From: an uncultured Eubacteriales bacterium
Lineage (GTDB): Bacteria; Bacillota; Clostridia; Oscillospirales; Acutalibacteraceae
Assembly (NCBI GenBank): GCA_934477125.1
Contig: CAKSOL010000001.1
Location: forward strand, 248,001 to 312,000
Length of the DNA stretch: 64,000 nt
Reading direction: 5' to 3'
Below are positions 1 to 8,911 of the stretch, in pieces (the first letter of the stretch is position 1; every line of letters starts with the position of its first letter). Under the pieces are notes generated by a model. The model saw only the letters and a list, made by a program, of their open reading frames with translations. It searched no databases and had not been told where the DNA came from. The translations under genes and the position numbers were made by a program.

Positions 1-571
1 CAATATCACCTGCAACAATAAGGAGTCGCATTGCCATAATATAGTGCGCAACAATCTGAGCGTTAATGACGCAACCGAGAAAGACGCGGCGATTTTTAAT
101 TTTACCGGTGTGATGTATGATGTGTATTTGCTTAACAATACCGTTTATACCGAACGCGAAAATCGCTTTAAGCTGTTTCAGGTATCGGATTACGGAAATA
201 AGGGCATAGCGCAGGATGTAACGGTAGCGAATAATATTTTCTATTCAAAAAACAGCGACCATTGGAATTTCTTTGAATACAACGGACAGTTCACCTTTGA
301 GGAAAATATATGTTGTAATATGCCGGCTCTGCCGGAAAAGGAAAATATTACAGACCGCAATCTTTATAAAATAAACCCGGTTTTGCAGGGAGATTGGGAT
401 ATTCCCGCTTCAAGACTTGAAACAAAATCGTATGTTCCGTGCTGGAATTCACCGGTATTAAGGCACGGCAGGCATTATGAGCAATGCGCCGACAGGGATT
501 ACAACGGAATAAAACCCGCCGGACATTGCTATGCAGGAGCATTCTATTATAAGGATGCGAATATAGGGTAG
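1..571 (+). CDS. C-terminal part of a right-handed beta-helix protein (partial)
   Basis: The reading frame is open from base 2 to the stop at 569-571, so this is the 3' end of a longer gene cut by the window edge; the GTG at 44 is internal. The visible 189 residues contain beta-helix-like asparagine-rich turns (VRNNLSVND, LLNNTVYTE, VANNIFYSK), as in secreted pectate-lyase-like and other polysaccharide-active parallel beta-helix proteins. The end carries a Tyr/Cys-rich segment with RDYNGI and AGAFYY, resembling the capping end of such helices. No catalytic residues can be assigned. The DUF4434, AGE epimerase and GH78 genes follow in the same direction, so a role in complex glycan breakdown is likely. 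Substrate unknown. Confidence 0.7.
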   Translation, partial: NITCNNKESHCHNIVRNNLSVNDATEKDAAIFNFTGVMYDVYLLNNTVYTERENRFKLFQVSDYGNKGIAQDVTVANNIFYSKNSDHWNFFEYNGQFTFEENICCNMPALPEKENITDRNLYKINPVLQGDWDIPASRLETKSYVPCWNSPVLRHGRHYEQCADRDYNGIKPAGHCYAGAFYYKDANIG

Positions 572-611
572 AACCGGAATAATTTATAAAAAGCTTGGGG
601 AGAAACTAATT

Positions 612-1511
612 ATGACAAAAAAAGGACCGATAACAGGAACGTTTATTGATGAGATAACCTATGATATACCTTCTTCAAACTGGTCGGACGAACAATGGAA
701 AGCCGATCTCGATAATATGAAGCAATCGGGTATCGATACATTGATATTTATACGCGGCGGGTTTGAAAATAAAAGTATTTTTCCGTCAAAGGTGCTGGGA
801 ACAACGGGTACGCCGGATTTTGCAGGCTTTATTATGGAGGAAGCCGCAAAACGGAATATGGATGTTTTTTTCGGTCTGTATGTGTCTAATCTTGAATGGA
901 ACTGCGGCGACGCGGCGGGCGAAATATTGAAAAACAAAGAGTTTATCAGCGAGATTTGGTCCCGCTACGGCGGCAATCCCTCGTTTAAGGGCTGGTACAT
1001 ACCTCAGGAATGTGAACGTGAACGCCTGAATTTCAGCGAAATTCTTAGGGGAATTTCAGCGCTGTGCAAGGATAAAGCGCCTGACAAAAAGGTTTTGATT
1101 TCGCCGTTTTTCTACACCTCATGCACATCCTGCGACGGCGGATATACCCCCAGGCAGACCTACGAGGAATGGGATAAGCTTTTCTCCTACGGCGGTAAGG
1201 ATATAGATATATGCGCGTTTCAGGACGGTACGGTTCCGCTGGCGCATATGAGCGAATATTTCGACGCTTCAAGAAAAATCTGCGAAAAATACAATATTGA
1301 GCATTGGGTAAATGTTGAGCTGTTTGAAAGGGATGTAAGGCGTATGTATTACCCGATACCCTTTACTCAGCTTGTTCCGAAATTGGAGCTGCATAAAAAA
1401 ACCTCGGATAAAATGATATGCTTTGAATATTCTCATTTTTTGAGTCCGCAGTCCATTTATCCGTCGGCAAGAAATCTGAATAAGCTTTATTACGAGCGTT
1501 ATCTGAAATAA
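612..1511 (+). CDS. DUF4434 domain protein, TIM-barrel glycosidase-like
   Basis: 299 residues without a signal peptide, matching the DUF4434 pattern: N-terminal ITGTFIDEI, then a (beta/alpha)-barrel-like run including TLIFIRGG and GWYIPQECE. The acidic residues in the last motif and in WVNVELFE sit where retaining glycosidases with a TIM barrel keep catalytic acids, but no reaction has been established for the family as far as I know. A GGGGAGAA Shine-Dalgarno lies about 7 bases before the ATG. It is followed 13 bases later by the AGE-family epimerase, so the two are probably co-transcribed. I infer a cytoplasmic glycoside-processing role; the family call is firm, the function is not. Confidence 0.75.
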   Translation: MTKKGPITGTFIDEITYDIPSSNWSDEQWKADLDNMKQSGIDTLIFIRGGFENKSIFPSKVLGTTGTPDFAGFIMEEAAKRNMDVFFGLYVSNLEWNCGDAAGEILKNKEFISEIWSRYGGNPSFKGWYIPQECERERLNFSEILRGISALCKDKAPDKKVLISPFFYTSCTSCDGGYTPRQTYEEWDKLFSYGGKDIDICAFQDGTVPLAHMSEYFDASRKICEKYNIEHWVNVELFERDVRRMYYPIPFTQLVPKLELHKKTSDKMICFEYSHFLSPQSIYPSARNLNKLYYERYLK

Positions 1512-1524
1512 CGGAGGATTAACT

Positions 1525-2718
1525 ATGAATACAGAATATTTTAAAGAGGTACGGGACTGGGCTGAAAAGGAGCTTGAAAAGGCGGTTGAATTTTGGCTTA
1601 AAAACGGCATTGATACGGTAAACGGTGGTGTATACACCTGTCTTGACCGTATGGGCAGAATTTATTCGACCGATAAGAGCGTCTGGATGCAGGGACGCTG
1701 CGCCTGGACGTTTGCAAGACTGTGTAATCAGTACGGCAACCGCCGGGAATGGCTTGACGCGTCGAAAAGCTGCCTGGACTTTTTGGAGGAATACTGCATC
1801 AACCGCAACGCCGGCGGTCGGCTTTATTTTACGGTTACGGCTGACGGCAAGCCCTTAAGACAGCGGAGATATTGCTTCAGCGAGGCATTCTATATAATGG
1901 CTAATATAGAATATTACGGTGCGACAGGGGATAAGACCTGTCTTGCGCGTGCGCGGAAATACTATGATTTTCTTTATGAACTGAACAACGGAATAATTGC
2001 CGACCCTACCGGACTCGGACCTAAAACCATACCCGAAACCCGGAAGGGTAGGGCGTTGGCGGACCCTATGATATTCCTTAATACAACCTCGATTATGAGA
2101 AGATATGATGCCGAAAACGGGGAAAAATACGATTCCTATGCCGAGGAATGTGCCGCAGCCATTATAAAATATCACTTTAAGCCGGAGCTGTCCTGCACGC
2201 TTGAATCCGTCGCTCCGAACGGGGACGCAATGCTTGACAATTCCGCAGGCAGAGTCGTTAATCCCGGACACGATATAGAGTGCAGCTGGTTTCTGGCGGA
2301 GCAGGCTGAATATACGAACGACGGGAAGCTTTTTGAAAACGCCGAAAAAATATATAAATGTGCATTAAAGGGCGGTTGGGACGACGAATACGGCGGAATT
2401 TTAAGCTTTGTAGACTGCAAAGGCTTTCCGCCTGAGGCATATGAACACGATATGAAGCTCTGGTGGCCGCATAACGAAATGATGATTGCTTCGCTTATGT
2501 TCTATAAAAAAACCGGAAAACAGGAATACCTTGAGCAATTTGAAATGGTGCGGCAGTATTGCATAAAGCATTTTTGTGATGATGAGTTCGGTGAATGGTA
2601 CGGATATTTAAGGCGCGACGGCTTGCCGACGCAGCCCGCTTCAAAGGGAAGCACCTTTAAGGGACCGTTTCACGTGCCGAGATGCTTAATGGCTGTTGAC
2701 AGTATGCTGACCGAGTAG
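1525..2718 (+). CDS. AGE family epimerase (N-acylglucosamine 2-epimerase superfamily)
   Basis: 397 residues covering a full-length (alpha/alpha)6-barrel epimerase. Recognisable family segments are NGGVYTCLDR near the start, WMQGRCAWTFARL (about residues 54-66), CFSEAFYIM, the first catalytic-histidine segment NPGHDIECSW (about 247-256) and the second one WWPHNEMM (about 311-318). Members interconvert GlcNAc/ManNAc, glucose/mannose or cellobiose/glucosyl-mannose at C2; which one applies here cannot be read from sequence. GGAGG precedes the ATG with good spacing. Neighbours DUF4434 and GH78 suggest it epimerises a released sugar. No secretion signal, so cytoplasmic. Confidence 0.88.
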   Translation: MNTEYFKEVRDWAEKELEKAVEFWLKNGIDTVNGGVYTCLDRMGRIYSTDKSVWMQGRCAWTFARLCNQYGNRREWLDASKSCLDFLEEYCINRNAGGRLYFTVTADGKPLRQRRYCFSEAFYIMANIEYYGATGDKTCLARARKYYDFLYELNNGIIADPTGLGPKTIPETRKGRALADPMIFLNTTSIMRRYDAENGEKYDSYAEECAAAIIKYHFKPELSCTLESVAPNGDAMLDNSAGRVVNPGHDIECSWFLAEQAEYTNDGKLFENAEKIYKCALKGGWDDEYGGILSFVDCKGFPPEAYEHDMKLWWPHNEMMIASLMFYKKTGKQEYLEQFEMVRQYCIKHFCDDEFGEWYGYLRRDGLPTQPASKGSTFKGPFHVPRCLMAVDSMLTE

Positions 2719-2867
2719 ATTTCAAGAAAAACCGCCGGCGGACAAATTTGCCGATGGCTCCGGGACGTTATGTATTGCGGAAATAATAATTGACAATATG
2801 TAAATTATGGGTTAAAATAGCACGGATTGAATGCGGCAGACGGCTGACAGACGTAAAGGAGATAATT

Positions 2868-5221
2868 ATGAAATTCTCAAAAAGTTTTATTGTGGCGGAG
2901 AGGAAATGTGTAGCTTTGAGAAACACGTTCCGGCACCGTATTTCAGAAAGGATTTTGAGCTTGACTTCATTCCGGAAAGTGCTGAGCTGACTGTTTGCGG
3001 TCTTGGCTTTTATGAGCTTTGGATTAATGGGGAAAAGATAACAAAATGTCCGCTGGCGCCGTATATCAGCAATCCCGACGATATTTGCTATTATGATAAT
3101 TATGATATTGCAAATAAATTAAGATACGGTAAAAACACCCTCGGATTTATGCTCGGCAACGGATTCCGCAATTCCTTCGGCGGATTTATCTGGGATTTCG
3201 ATAAAGCGCCGCTGAGAGGTCCGGTTTGTCTTGCGTTTGCATTTGAGGCTGTTTCATCAGATAAATCGCTGTTCTTTGAGGCGGACGAAACCCTGCTTAC
3301 GCACCCGTCACCGGTTACATTTGACGATATACGAATGGGCTGCAGATACGATTCCCGTCTTGAGCTGCCCGGCTGGAATACTCCGGAATATAATGCCGAT
3401 GATTGGAAAAATGCCGTCAGGTGCAAAAAACCGCCGCTCGGTGTTCCGACGCTCTGTAAAGCAGACCTTATAGCGGTGCGCGAGGAACGCAAAGCGGTCA
3501 GCATAGACTTTTATGATGAGCTTCCGTTTATGTATAAAAATTGCTCTCCTGATGCGGAACCGTATGAAAAAAGCATAAGAAAAAATGTATATGTATTTGA
3601 TTTCGGTGTGAATGATTCCGGAGTTACAAAGCTGAAAATCAACGGCAAGCCCGGACAAAAAATAACTATCCGTCACGCAGAGCATAATGTCAGCGGTAAA
3701 TTTTCTGTTAATACAATCATCTTTGACCGCGACGGTGCGCGCGATTTATATATGGATTACGCTCAGACGAATGAGTATATCTGCCGCGGAGGATATGAGG
3801 AATTTGTACCTCCGTTTAAATACGACGGCTTCAGATACGCCTATGTCGAGGGCTTGGAAAAGGAACAGGCAACGCCTGAACTGCTGACTTTTATAATAGA
3901 GTCGTCCGACGTTAAGCCGAGGGCTGAATTTGTTTCTTCCTCCGAGGAGCTTAACAAATTGCAGGAATGTGTCAGGCGCTCCGACCTTTCAAACCTGTTT
4001 TACATTCCAACCGATTGCCCCCACAGAGAGAAAAACGGCTGGACGGGAGATATGAATGTTTCCTCTGAGCATCACCTGCTGAATTTAAAATCCTCAAATA
4101 CTCTGCGCGAATGGCTGAAAAATGTTGCCGCCTCTCAAAAGCCGAGCGGCGAGCTTCCGGGAATAGTCCCTACCGGCGGCTGGGGCTTTGAATGGGGCAA
4201 CGGACCGTCGTGGGATGCCGTATGCGCGGTGCTGCCGTATAATCTGTATCGCTTTGACGGGGATATTTCGGTCGTATACGATTCGGCGGATATGATTGTG
4301 CGGTATATAAAGTTTGCCGAAAGCCGCCTGAACGAAAAGGGTCTTGCCGATACCGGTCTCGGAGATTGGGTTGACCCTTATGAGTCTGAAAAGGGATATA
4401 TAACAGCACCGCTGGAGGTTACTTCAACGCTTTCACTGTATGATATGGCAGTCAAGGCGAAACACTTATTTGATGAGGCATATCTCGAAAGTGAAGCGCA
4501 GATTGCAGGAGCTTTTGCAGAAAAACTGCGGAATGCATTCAGAAAGCACCTGATAAGCTTTCCTGAATGTACCGCAGCAGGAGATTGCCAGACATCACAG
4601 GCATTTGCAATAGATGCGGGTATGTTTGACGCTTGCGAACTGCCGCAGGCAAGAAAAAAGCTTGTGGAAATTATTCACAGGGACGGCGATGTTAATACCT
4701 GCGGTATGCTGGGAATAAGACATATTTATCACGCGCTTACAAATGCTGGCGAAACGGATTTAGCGTACAAAATAGTGCTTGATAAGTCGCGCACCTGCTA
4801 TGGTCATTGGCTTTTGCACGGTATAACCACAATGTGCGAGAGCTTTAAGGCTTGGGACGGTCCGTATGTTGATTCAAGAAATCATCACTTTTTAGGCGAT
4901 ATAAGCAGCTGGTTTATACAGGATATAGCCGGCTTAAGACCCAATCCGACCGCTGCCGATATAACCGATTTTGAAATATGCCCTCATTTCCCCGAAAAGC
5001 TTGACAGCGCATCGGCTGTATACGATTCAGCTTGCGGAAAGCTTTCCGTAAAATGGGAAAGAAAAGGTAATGGTTCGTACATTCTTGAAACTGAGGTTCC
5101 GAGAGGTTGTAAAGTAAGGTTAAAGCTTGAGGATGGCTTTGTTTTACCGAACGGTGAGACTAAGACCGAAGCGGCGCCCGGAAAGCTTGTTTATACATTA
5201 CAAAAGCAAAAAACGGTATAA
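2868..5221 (+). CDS. GH78 alpha-L-rhamnosidase-like enzyme with apparent 5' frameshift
   Basis: The protein shows the bacterial rhamnosidase layout: a beta-sandwich (GLGFYELWINGEKIT), the (alpha/alpha)6 catalytic barrel with DCPHREKNGWTGD, corresponding to the GH78 segment that carries the general acid, HWLLHGITTMCESF with a candidate base Glu, and a C-terminal beta-sandwich. The best start is ATG 2868, behind AAAGGAG. That frame (MKFSKSFIVAERK) shifts near 2898 into the frame carrying the enzyme (GEEMCSFEKHVPAPYF); one missing G in GCGGAG would explain it. The long frame alone is open from ATG 2831, which lacks a Shine-Dalgarno, and also contains an ATG at 2906. No signal peptide, so probably cytoplasmic. 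Rhamnoside specificity is inferred from the family. Confidence 0.82.
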
Positions 5222-5330
5222 AATCATATCAATTTGTTCCGTGTAAGTCAGTCAGGCTTGTTGGAAAATATACTTTTACAGGGCAGTCTGTTTTTTAAAA
5301 TGTGAAGCATTTGTTTCTGCCTGTTTTAGA

Positions 5331-5373
5331 AAAGCACGCAAATCACCTTAAAAAGTGATTTGCGTGCTTTTTA
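5331..5373 (+). terminator. Strong intrinsic terminator after the GH78 gene
   Basis: Perfect 16-bp inverted repeat (arms 5331-5346 and 5355-5370, 8-base loop) ending in a short T run. It lies 110 bases after the GH78 stop. The opposite flank is A-rich, so it may also work on the minus strand. Confidence 0.85.
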
Positions 5374-5504
5374 ACAATTCCGCGTTACAGCGGCTGAAAT
5401 CCGTTCTTCGTACACCGAGTTTGATAACCGCTGAACGCGAAAGCCTTGAAAAAAGAGTAAAACCGGAATAACGGAAATAATAGTTATGAACGGAGGAATG
5501 AAAA

Positions 5505-5630
5505 ATGGGAATTATATGCTTTATTTGCGGCACAATGTTCGGCGGTCTGGTCGGTACGGTGACTATGTGTTTGGTACAGGTGGGAAGCAGGTCGGAGGAA
5601 AATGAAAAAGACTCATCCCGCTTGGAATAA
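5505..5630 (+). CDS. Small single-span membrane protein, DUF3789-like
   Basis: 41 codons from ATG 5505, with GGAGG at 5492-5496 eight bases upstream. The product has a glycine-rich hydrophobic span of about 25 residues (ICFICGTMFGGLVGTV) followed by MCLVQVGSRSEENE and a charged tail. This shape and the M-C-L-x-Q-x-G-x-x-x-E ending resemble the short DUF3789 proteins common in Firmicutes and frequent on their mobile elements. Function unknown. The stop codon overlaps the 3' terminator hairpin. It stands alone between terminators. Confidence 0.6.
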   Translation: MGIICFICGTMFGGLVGTVTMCLVQVGSRSEENEKDSSRLE

Positions 5631-5641
5631 GTCTTTTTTAA
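5604..5641 (+). terminator. Intrinsic terminator of the DUF3789-like gene
   Basis: AAAAAGACT at about 5605-5613 pairs with AGTCTTTTT at about 5630-5638, and the right arm runs into a T6 tract. The stop codon of the small gene lies in the hairpin. Confidence 0.75.
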
Positions 5642-5804
5642 AACTAAAGCAATCCGTCAAAGTCTCTGCCGCCGTAAATAATTCTTAATGTCCGGCACCG
5701 ATAAGCTTTTTTTACCAACCGGGTAAAGGATTGTGAAATTTACGGTATTTAAGGCGCAAATCTTTATTTTGAGCTTTATATTTTTGTCTGTTCCGATATG
5801 AAAT

Positions 5805-7541
5805 TTATTTTATTATTCCATAACTGTTCCACAGTTGCGCTTGGTCGGCAGCAGCATTATATTTATAAACCTTAACTGAAAGCTTATCGGAAGATATTTC
5901 TATTTCAGCCCAGGAGGACATACCCGAATTTCCCGAAAGTTCGTATAAATCCGGGTCAACCGCTGTTACGCTCCTTGCCTGATCGCCTGCCGCGCCGTTC
6001 ATTATATATATTACACCTTGCGGATTGGTACAGTAGTTAATACCCGAAACATTTTTGTATTCAAGCGACTTTTGAACCGTTGCTCCCTGTGCGATAGGAT
6101 AAGTTTTAGAATATGTATGGTCATGACCCTGAAGAACAATATCAACACCGTATTCTGCAAATAAATCGGCAAGCTGCTCTCTCAGCGCAAGAGAAATTGC
6201 GTTCTGCGAACTGCCCCATTTTCCGACCGAATACATCGGATTGTGCATAGAAACGACAGTCCATTTCTTGCTGCTATTTTTTAGGGTATTCACAAGCCAA
6301 TTATATTGGTCGGATTTAATCTTATTGCCTATGAGATTATTAGTGTCCAGCATAATGAATTTTGCATTGCCGTAATCAAATGAATAATAAACGCCTTTCG
6401 ATTTATCCTGTTCGGTAAGCGCTATATTAAAATGCTTGAATATCTCATAGATTCCGTTCTTGTATGTTGACTCATGATTTCCCGATAATGGCATAAACGG
6501 AAAAGCGGCGAAATATTCGGAGTTGAAATCAATCATATTTCTCCAATAGCTTTCATATTTTGACCATTCAACAATATCTCCGGTGTGAAGAATAAAATCA
6601 AAATTTCCGGTACTTTTCTGCGCCGCCCTCAGCGTATTGGCAAATGCCCAACCTGAGCCTTTTCCGACGCTCAAAGGGTCAAGATAGCTTCCGTCGGGCG
6701 GCGGCACAACGGAAAATGTACTTAAATATTCACTCGGATATAGATAACCGCCGTCAAAAAGCTCGCCATCCTCGAAATTTTCAAAATAATACTTTAAAGC
6801 ATTGTTTTCTTTTTCAAAGGTCGGAATAAGCGTGACTGCTCCCGTTACGGTATGCTCATAAACAGACTTATCAGAAATTATATTTCCGTTTTGATCCTGC
6901 CAGTTTTTAAAAACATATCCGCTGTTCGGAGAGGCGGAAAATGTGACCTTCTCGCCGATTGCCGCCGATTCCGCGGAAACAGAACCGGTTCCGTTTTCGG
7001 AATTTCCTATTGATACCTTTACGGTTTCACATAAACGAAGCTCGGCAATATAAATTGTATAATTATCCTGATTTGTTCCTATTCTGAAGCAGGCGTTATC
7101 AACAGTCGGAGTAAATGTATAAGAGACACTGCTCCAGCCGTATCTATCCAACGGCTTTTTTCCGTCAAAAGCATTTGAGCCGTTATAGGAAATGCAGCTC
7201 CATGCCGTTACCCGATAAGCGATAAAAACACGGTATTCCTTTCCTTTTGTTAAGGCTTTGGGAACGTAAATTGAATTATTGCCGTTAAGACCGTTGGGAA
7301 GCTTAGCGACAATGACATTTCTTTGGAGCACATCGTCCCAAGCATATGAAATGTCGGCGTTTGCTCCGGCAGCCAATTCTTTTTCGGACGTACTCTCCCA
7401 ATTTGAAAAATCGGTATCAACCATTGCGGAATATGACAAAGCCTTTGCATCTCCGGATGAATAAATTCCTAAAGGTGAAATTAACAAAATAAATGCTGTT
7501 ATTATACTGAAGATTTTTGTGCTGCAAACTGTTGTTTTCAT
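5805..7541 (-). CDS. Secreted calcineurin-like metallophosphoesterase with CBM-like and InlB-type repeat domains
   Basis: 578 residues from ATG 7541 (a start at 7553 is equally possible). A Sec signal peptide is followed by a jelly-roll, carbohydrate-binding-like region (about 30-165), a divergent InlB B-repeat (about 175-245, with GEKVTFSASPNSGYVFKNW) and a purple-acid-phosphatase-like metallophosphoesterase domain. The metal-site motifs GDIVEW, GNHES, MHNP and GHDHTY are present, but the usual first D-x-H/D-x-Q ligand motif is not obvious: the expected place reads FSVVPPPDGSYLDP. It should act outside the cell on a phosphate ester or phosphorylated glycan. It is transcribed against its neighbours and looks monocistronic. 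Confidence 0.82.
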   Translation of the reverse strand: MKTTVCSTKIFSIITAFILLISPLGIYSSGDAKALSYSAMVDTDFSNWESTSEKELAAGANADISYAWDDVLQRNVIVAKLPNGLNGNNSIYVPKALTKGKEYRVFIAYRVTAWSCISYNGSNAFDGKKPLDRYGWSSVSYTFTPTVDNACFRIGTNQDNYTIYIAELRLCETVKVSIGNSENGTGSVSAESAAIGEKVTFSASPNSGYVFKNWQDQNGNIISDKSVYEHTVTGAVTLIPTFEKENNALKYYFENFEDGELFDGGYLYPSEYLSTFSVVPPPDGSYLDPLSVGKGSGWAFANTLRAAQKSTGNFDFILHTGDIVEWSKYESYWRNMIDFNSEYFAAFPFMPLSGNHESTYKNGIYEIFKHFNIALTEQDKSKGVYYSFDYGNAKFIMLDTNNLIGNKIKSDQYNWLVNTLKNSSKKWTVVSMHNPMYSVGKWGSSQNAISLALREQLADLFAEYGVDIVLQGHDHTYSKTYPIAQGATVQKSLEYKNVSGINYCTNPQGVIYIMNGAAGDQARSVTAVDPDLYELSGNSGMSSWAEIEISSDKLSVKVYKYNAAADQAQLWNSYGIIK

Positions 7542-7735
7542 AATAATCACCATATCTTTCTGAAATATAAAAAGACGATAATTACTATATCGCATATGCT
7601 TGGGTCACCGTTCAGACGCGGGAAACGGGGTTTTGAGCTTTTATGTAAGCAGTATAACGGATTTATAGCGTTTCTATATGTGAAATCTTACGATTTATAT
7701 TGCAAATGATACGATTGGCAAAAAGCTTGCACTAT

Positions 7736-7770
7736 GAAAAAGGCTCGTTTCTCACGGCGGAAAAACGAGC
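7736..7770 (-). terminator. Minus-strand terminator of the former LacI gene
   Basis: GCTCGTTT (7743-7750) pairs with AAACGAGC (7763-7770); on the minus strand the stem is followed by T5 (A5 at 7737-7741). It lies about 130 bases downstream of the decayed LacI reading frame and probably served that gene. Confidence 0.65.
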
Positions 7771-7897
7771 GGTTTCGGATTTTGCGGCACAATATTTTGT
7801 GAAATTGAAAAAAGCCGTTAAAGTTTTGATTGCTTTGTCTATAAATGTATACATCTGAATTGCAAATCCTTTCTGTTGCGTCCGTTTGCCCATTTTG

Positions 7898-8135
7898 TCA
7901 GGTTTTTCTTTCGATAAGTCTGAAAGGAATTTCATAGCTCCGTTTTATCGAAGGCGGATTGCGGCGGTCGCTTATAATGTCCTCGGCTATCTGCCGGCAG
8001 ACCGCGCCGAATTCAAAGTGCAGGGTTGTAAGACCGCCGAAAACATATTTTACTGCCGGTATATCGTTCATCCCGGCAACGACAACGTCCTGCGGAATAC
8101 GAATTCCCGCGCGGTTGATGTTCTCTGATGAAAAA
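7898..8135 (-). pseudogene. Remnant of a LacI/GalR-family regulator (C-terminal end only)
   Basis: About 78 residues on the minus strand match the end of the sugar-binding domain of LacI/GalR regulators: AGIRIPQDVVVAGMNDIPAV, then GGLTTLHFEF, a helix with IAEDIISDRR, and the final strand YEIPFRL. The N-terminal helix-turn-helix and about 250 residues of the effector domain are absent. No matching frame exists upstream, where a plus-strand promoter and the response-regulator gene begin. So this is a truncated relic, not a small gene. The region 7596-7897 otherwise holds only its terminator; I see no other gene there. Confidence 0.75.
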
Positions 8136-8143
8136 AGTATAAT
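8115..8143 (+). promoter_or_regulatory. SigA-type promoter of the two-component module
   Basis: TTGATG (8115-8120), 17-bp spacer, TATAAT (8138-8143), about 95 bases before the response-regulator ATG. The -35 box lies inside the LacI remnant. Two inverted repeats follow in the leader (8163-8180 and about 8191-8217) and could be operators or leader hairpins. Confidence 0.65.
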
Positions 8144-8239
8144 TAAAAGCAGACGGCAGAAAGACAAAGCAAGGCTTTGTCGAAAATCTGTCTTTTATCG
8201 TTTATGATAAAAGGACTAAAGGAACGCAGGGGGCTGTTT

Positions 8240-8911
8240 ATGAAATATAAAATATTGATTATTGATGATGAAGAAATGATATTATCAATGATGGAGAAGT
8301 GTCTGAACGATAAGTTTTTGGTGTATACGGCGGACAGTGCTAAAAGAGCGTTGGGGCTATTGAGTGCAGCGCCGGATATTATACTATTGGATATCAATAT
8401 GCCGGAAATGGATGGATTGGAATTGTGCCGGCTTATACGAAGCCATATATCCTGTCCTATCATTTTCTTAACGGCACGGGTAACAGAACAGGATGTAATA
8501 AAGGGATTGTCTGCCGGCGGAGATGATTATATTACAAAACCCTTCGGTATGGATGAGCTATCGGCAAGAATTTCGGCACATCTTCGGCGTGAAGAAAGGA
8601 AAGGTACGGCGTCGAATTTGAGATTTGATGAAGAACTGATTATCAACTACAACAGCCGTACTGTATTTTACGGAGAAACACCGTTGGAATTTTCAAACAA
8701 AGAATTTGAGATTATCCGACTTCTTTCCTAAAATGCAGGTATGGTTTTTGACAGAGAAACCATTTATGAAAAGCTTTGGGGATATGACAGCGAAGGCGAC
8801 AGCATTGTAGTAAAGGAACATATCCGAAAGATACGAAATAAGCTGTCCGCTTATACGGATAAAAACTATATTGAAACGGTGTGGGGAGTCGGATACAAAT
8901 GGGCAAAATAA
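8240..8911 (+). pseudogene. OmpR-family response regulator interrupted by a TAA stop
   Basis: Starts at ATG 8240 behind AGGGGG. The receiver domain is intact: acidic pocket DDEE at 9-12, phospho-acceptor Asp51 in LLDINMPEMDG, LTAR at 77-80, Lys100 in ITKPFG. The winged-helix domain is entered but TAA at 8729-8731 ends the frame at codon 164. In the same frame the rest of the domain continues unbroken to the stop at 8909-8911 (MVFDRETIYEKLWGYDSEGD, IRKIRNKL, TVWGVGYKW), so a single CAA (Gln) to TAA change is the simplest explanation. As read, the product would be a receiver without a full DNA-binding domain. It overlaps the kinase start by 13 bases. Suppression or a sequencing error are alternatives. 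Confidence 0.85.

Noticed and set aside
2831..2867. ATG 2831 as the GH78 start
   Set aside because: No ribosome site precedes it and the first residues do not look like the family; it is open only by chance upstream of the frameshift.
7898..8167. An 89-codon minus-strand ORF as a genuine small gene
   Set aside because: It is only the C-terminal end of a LacI/GalR protein without a proper start or ribosome site, so I list it as a pseudogene.
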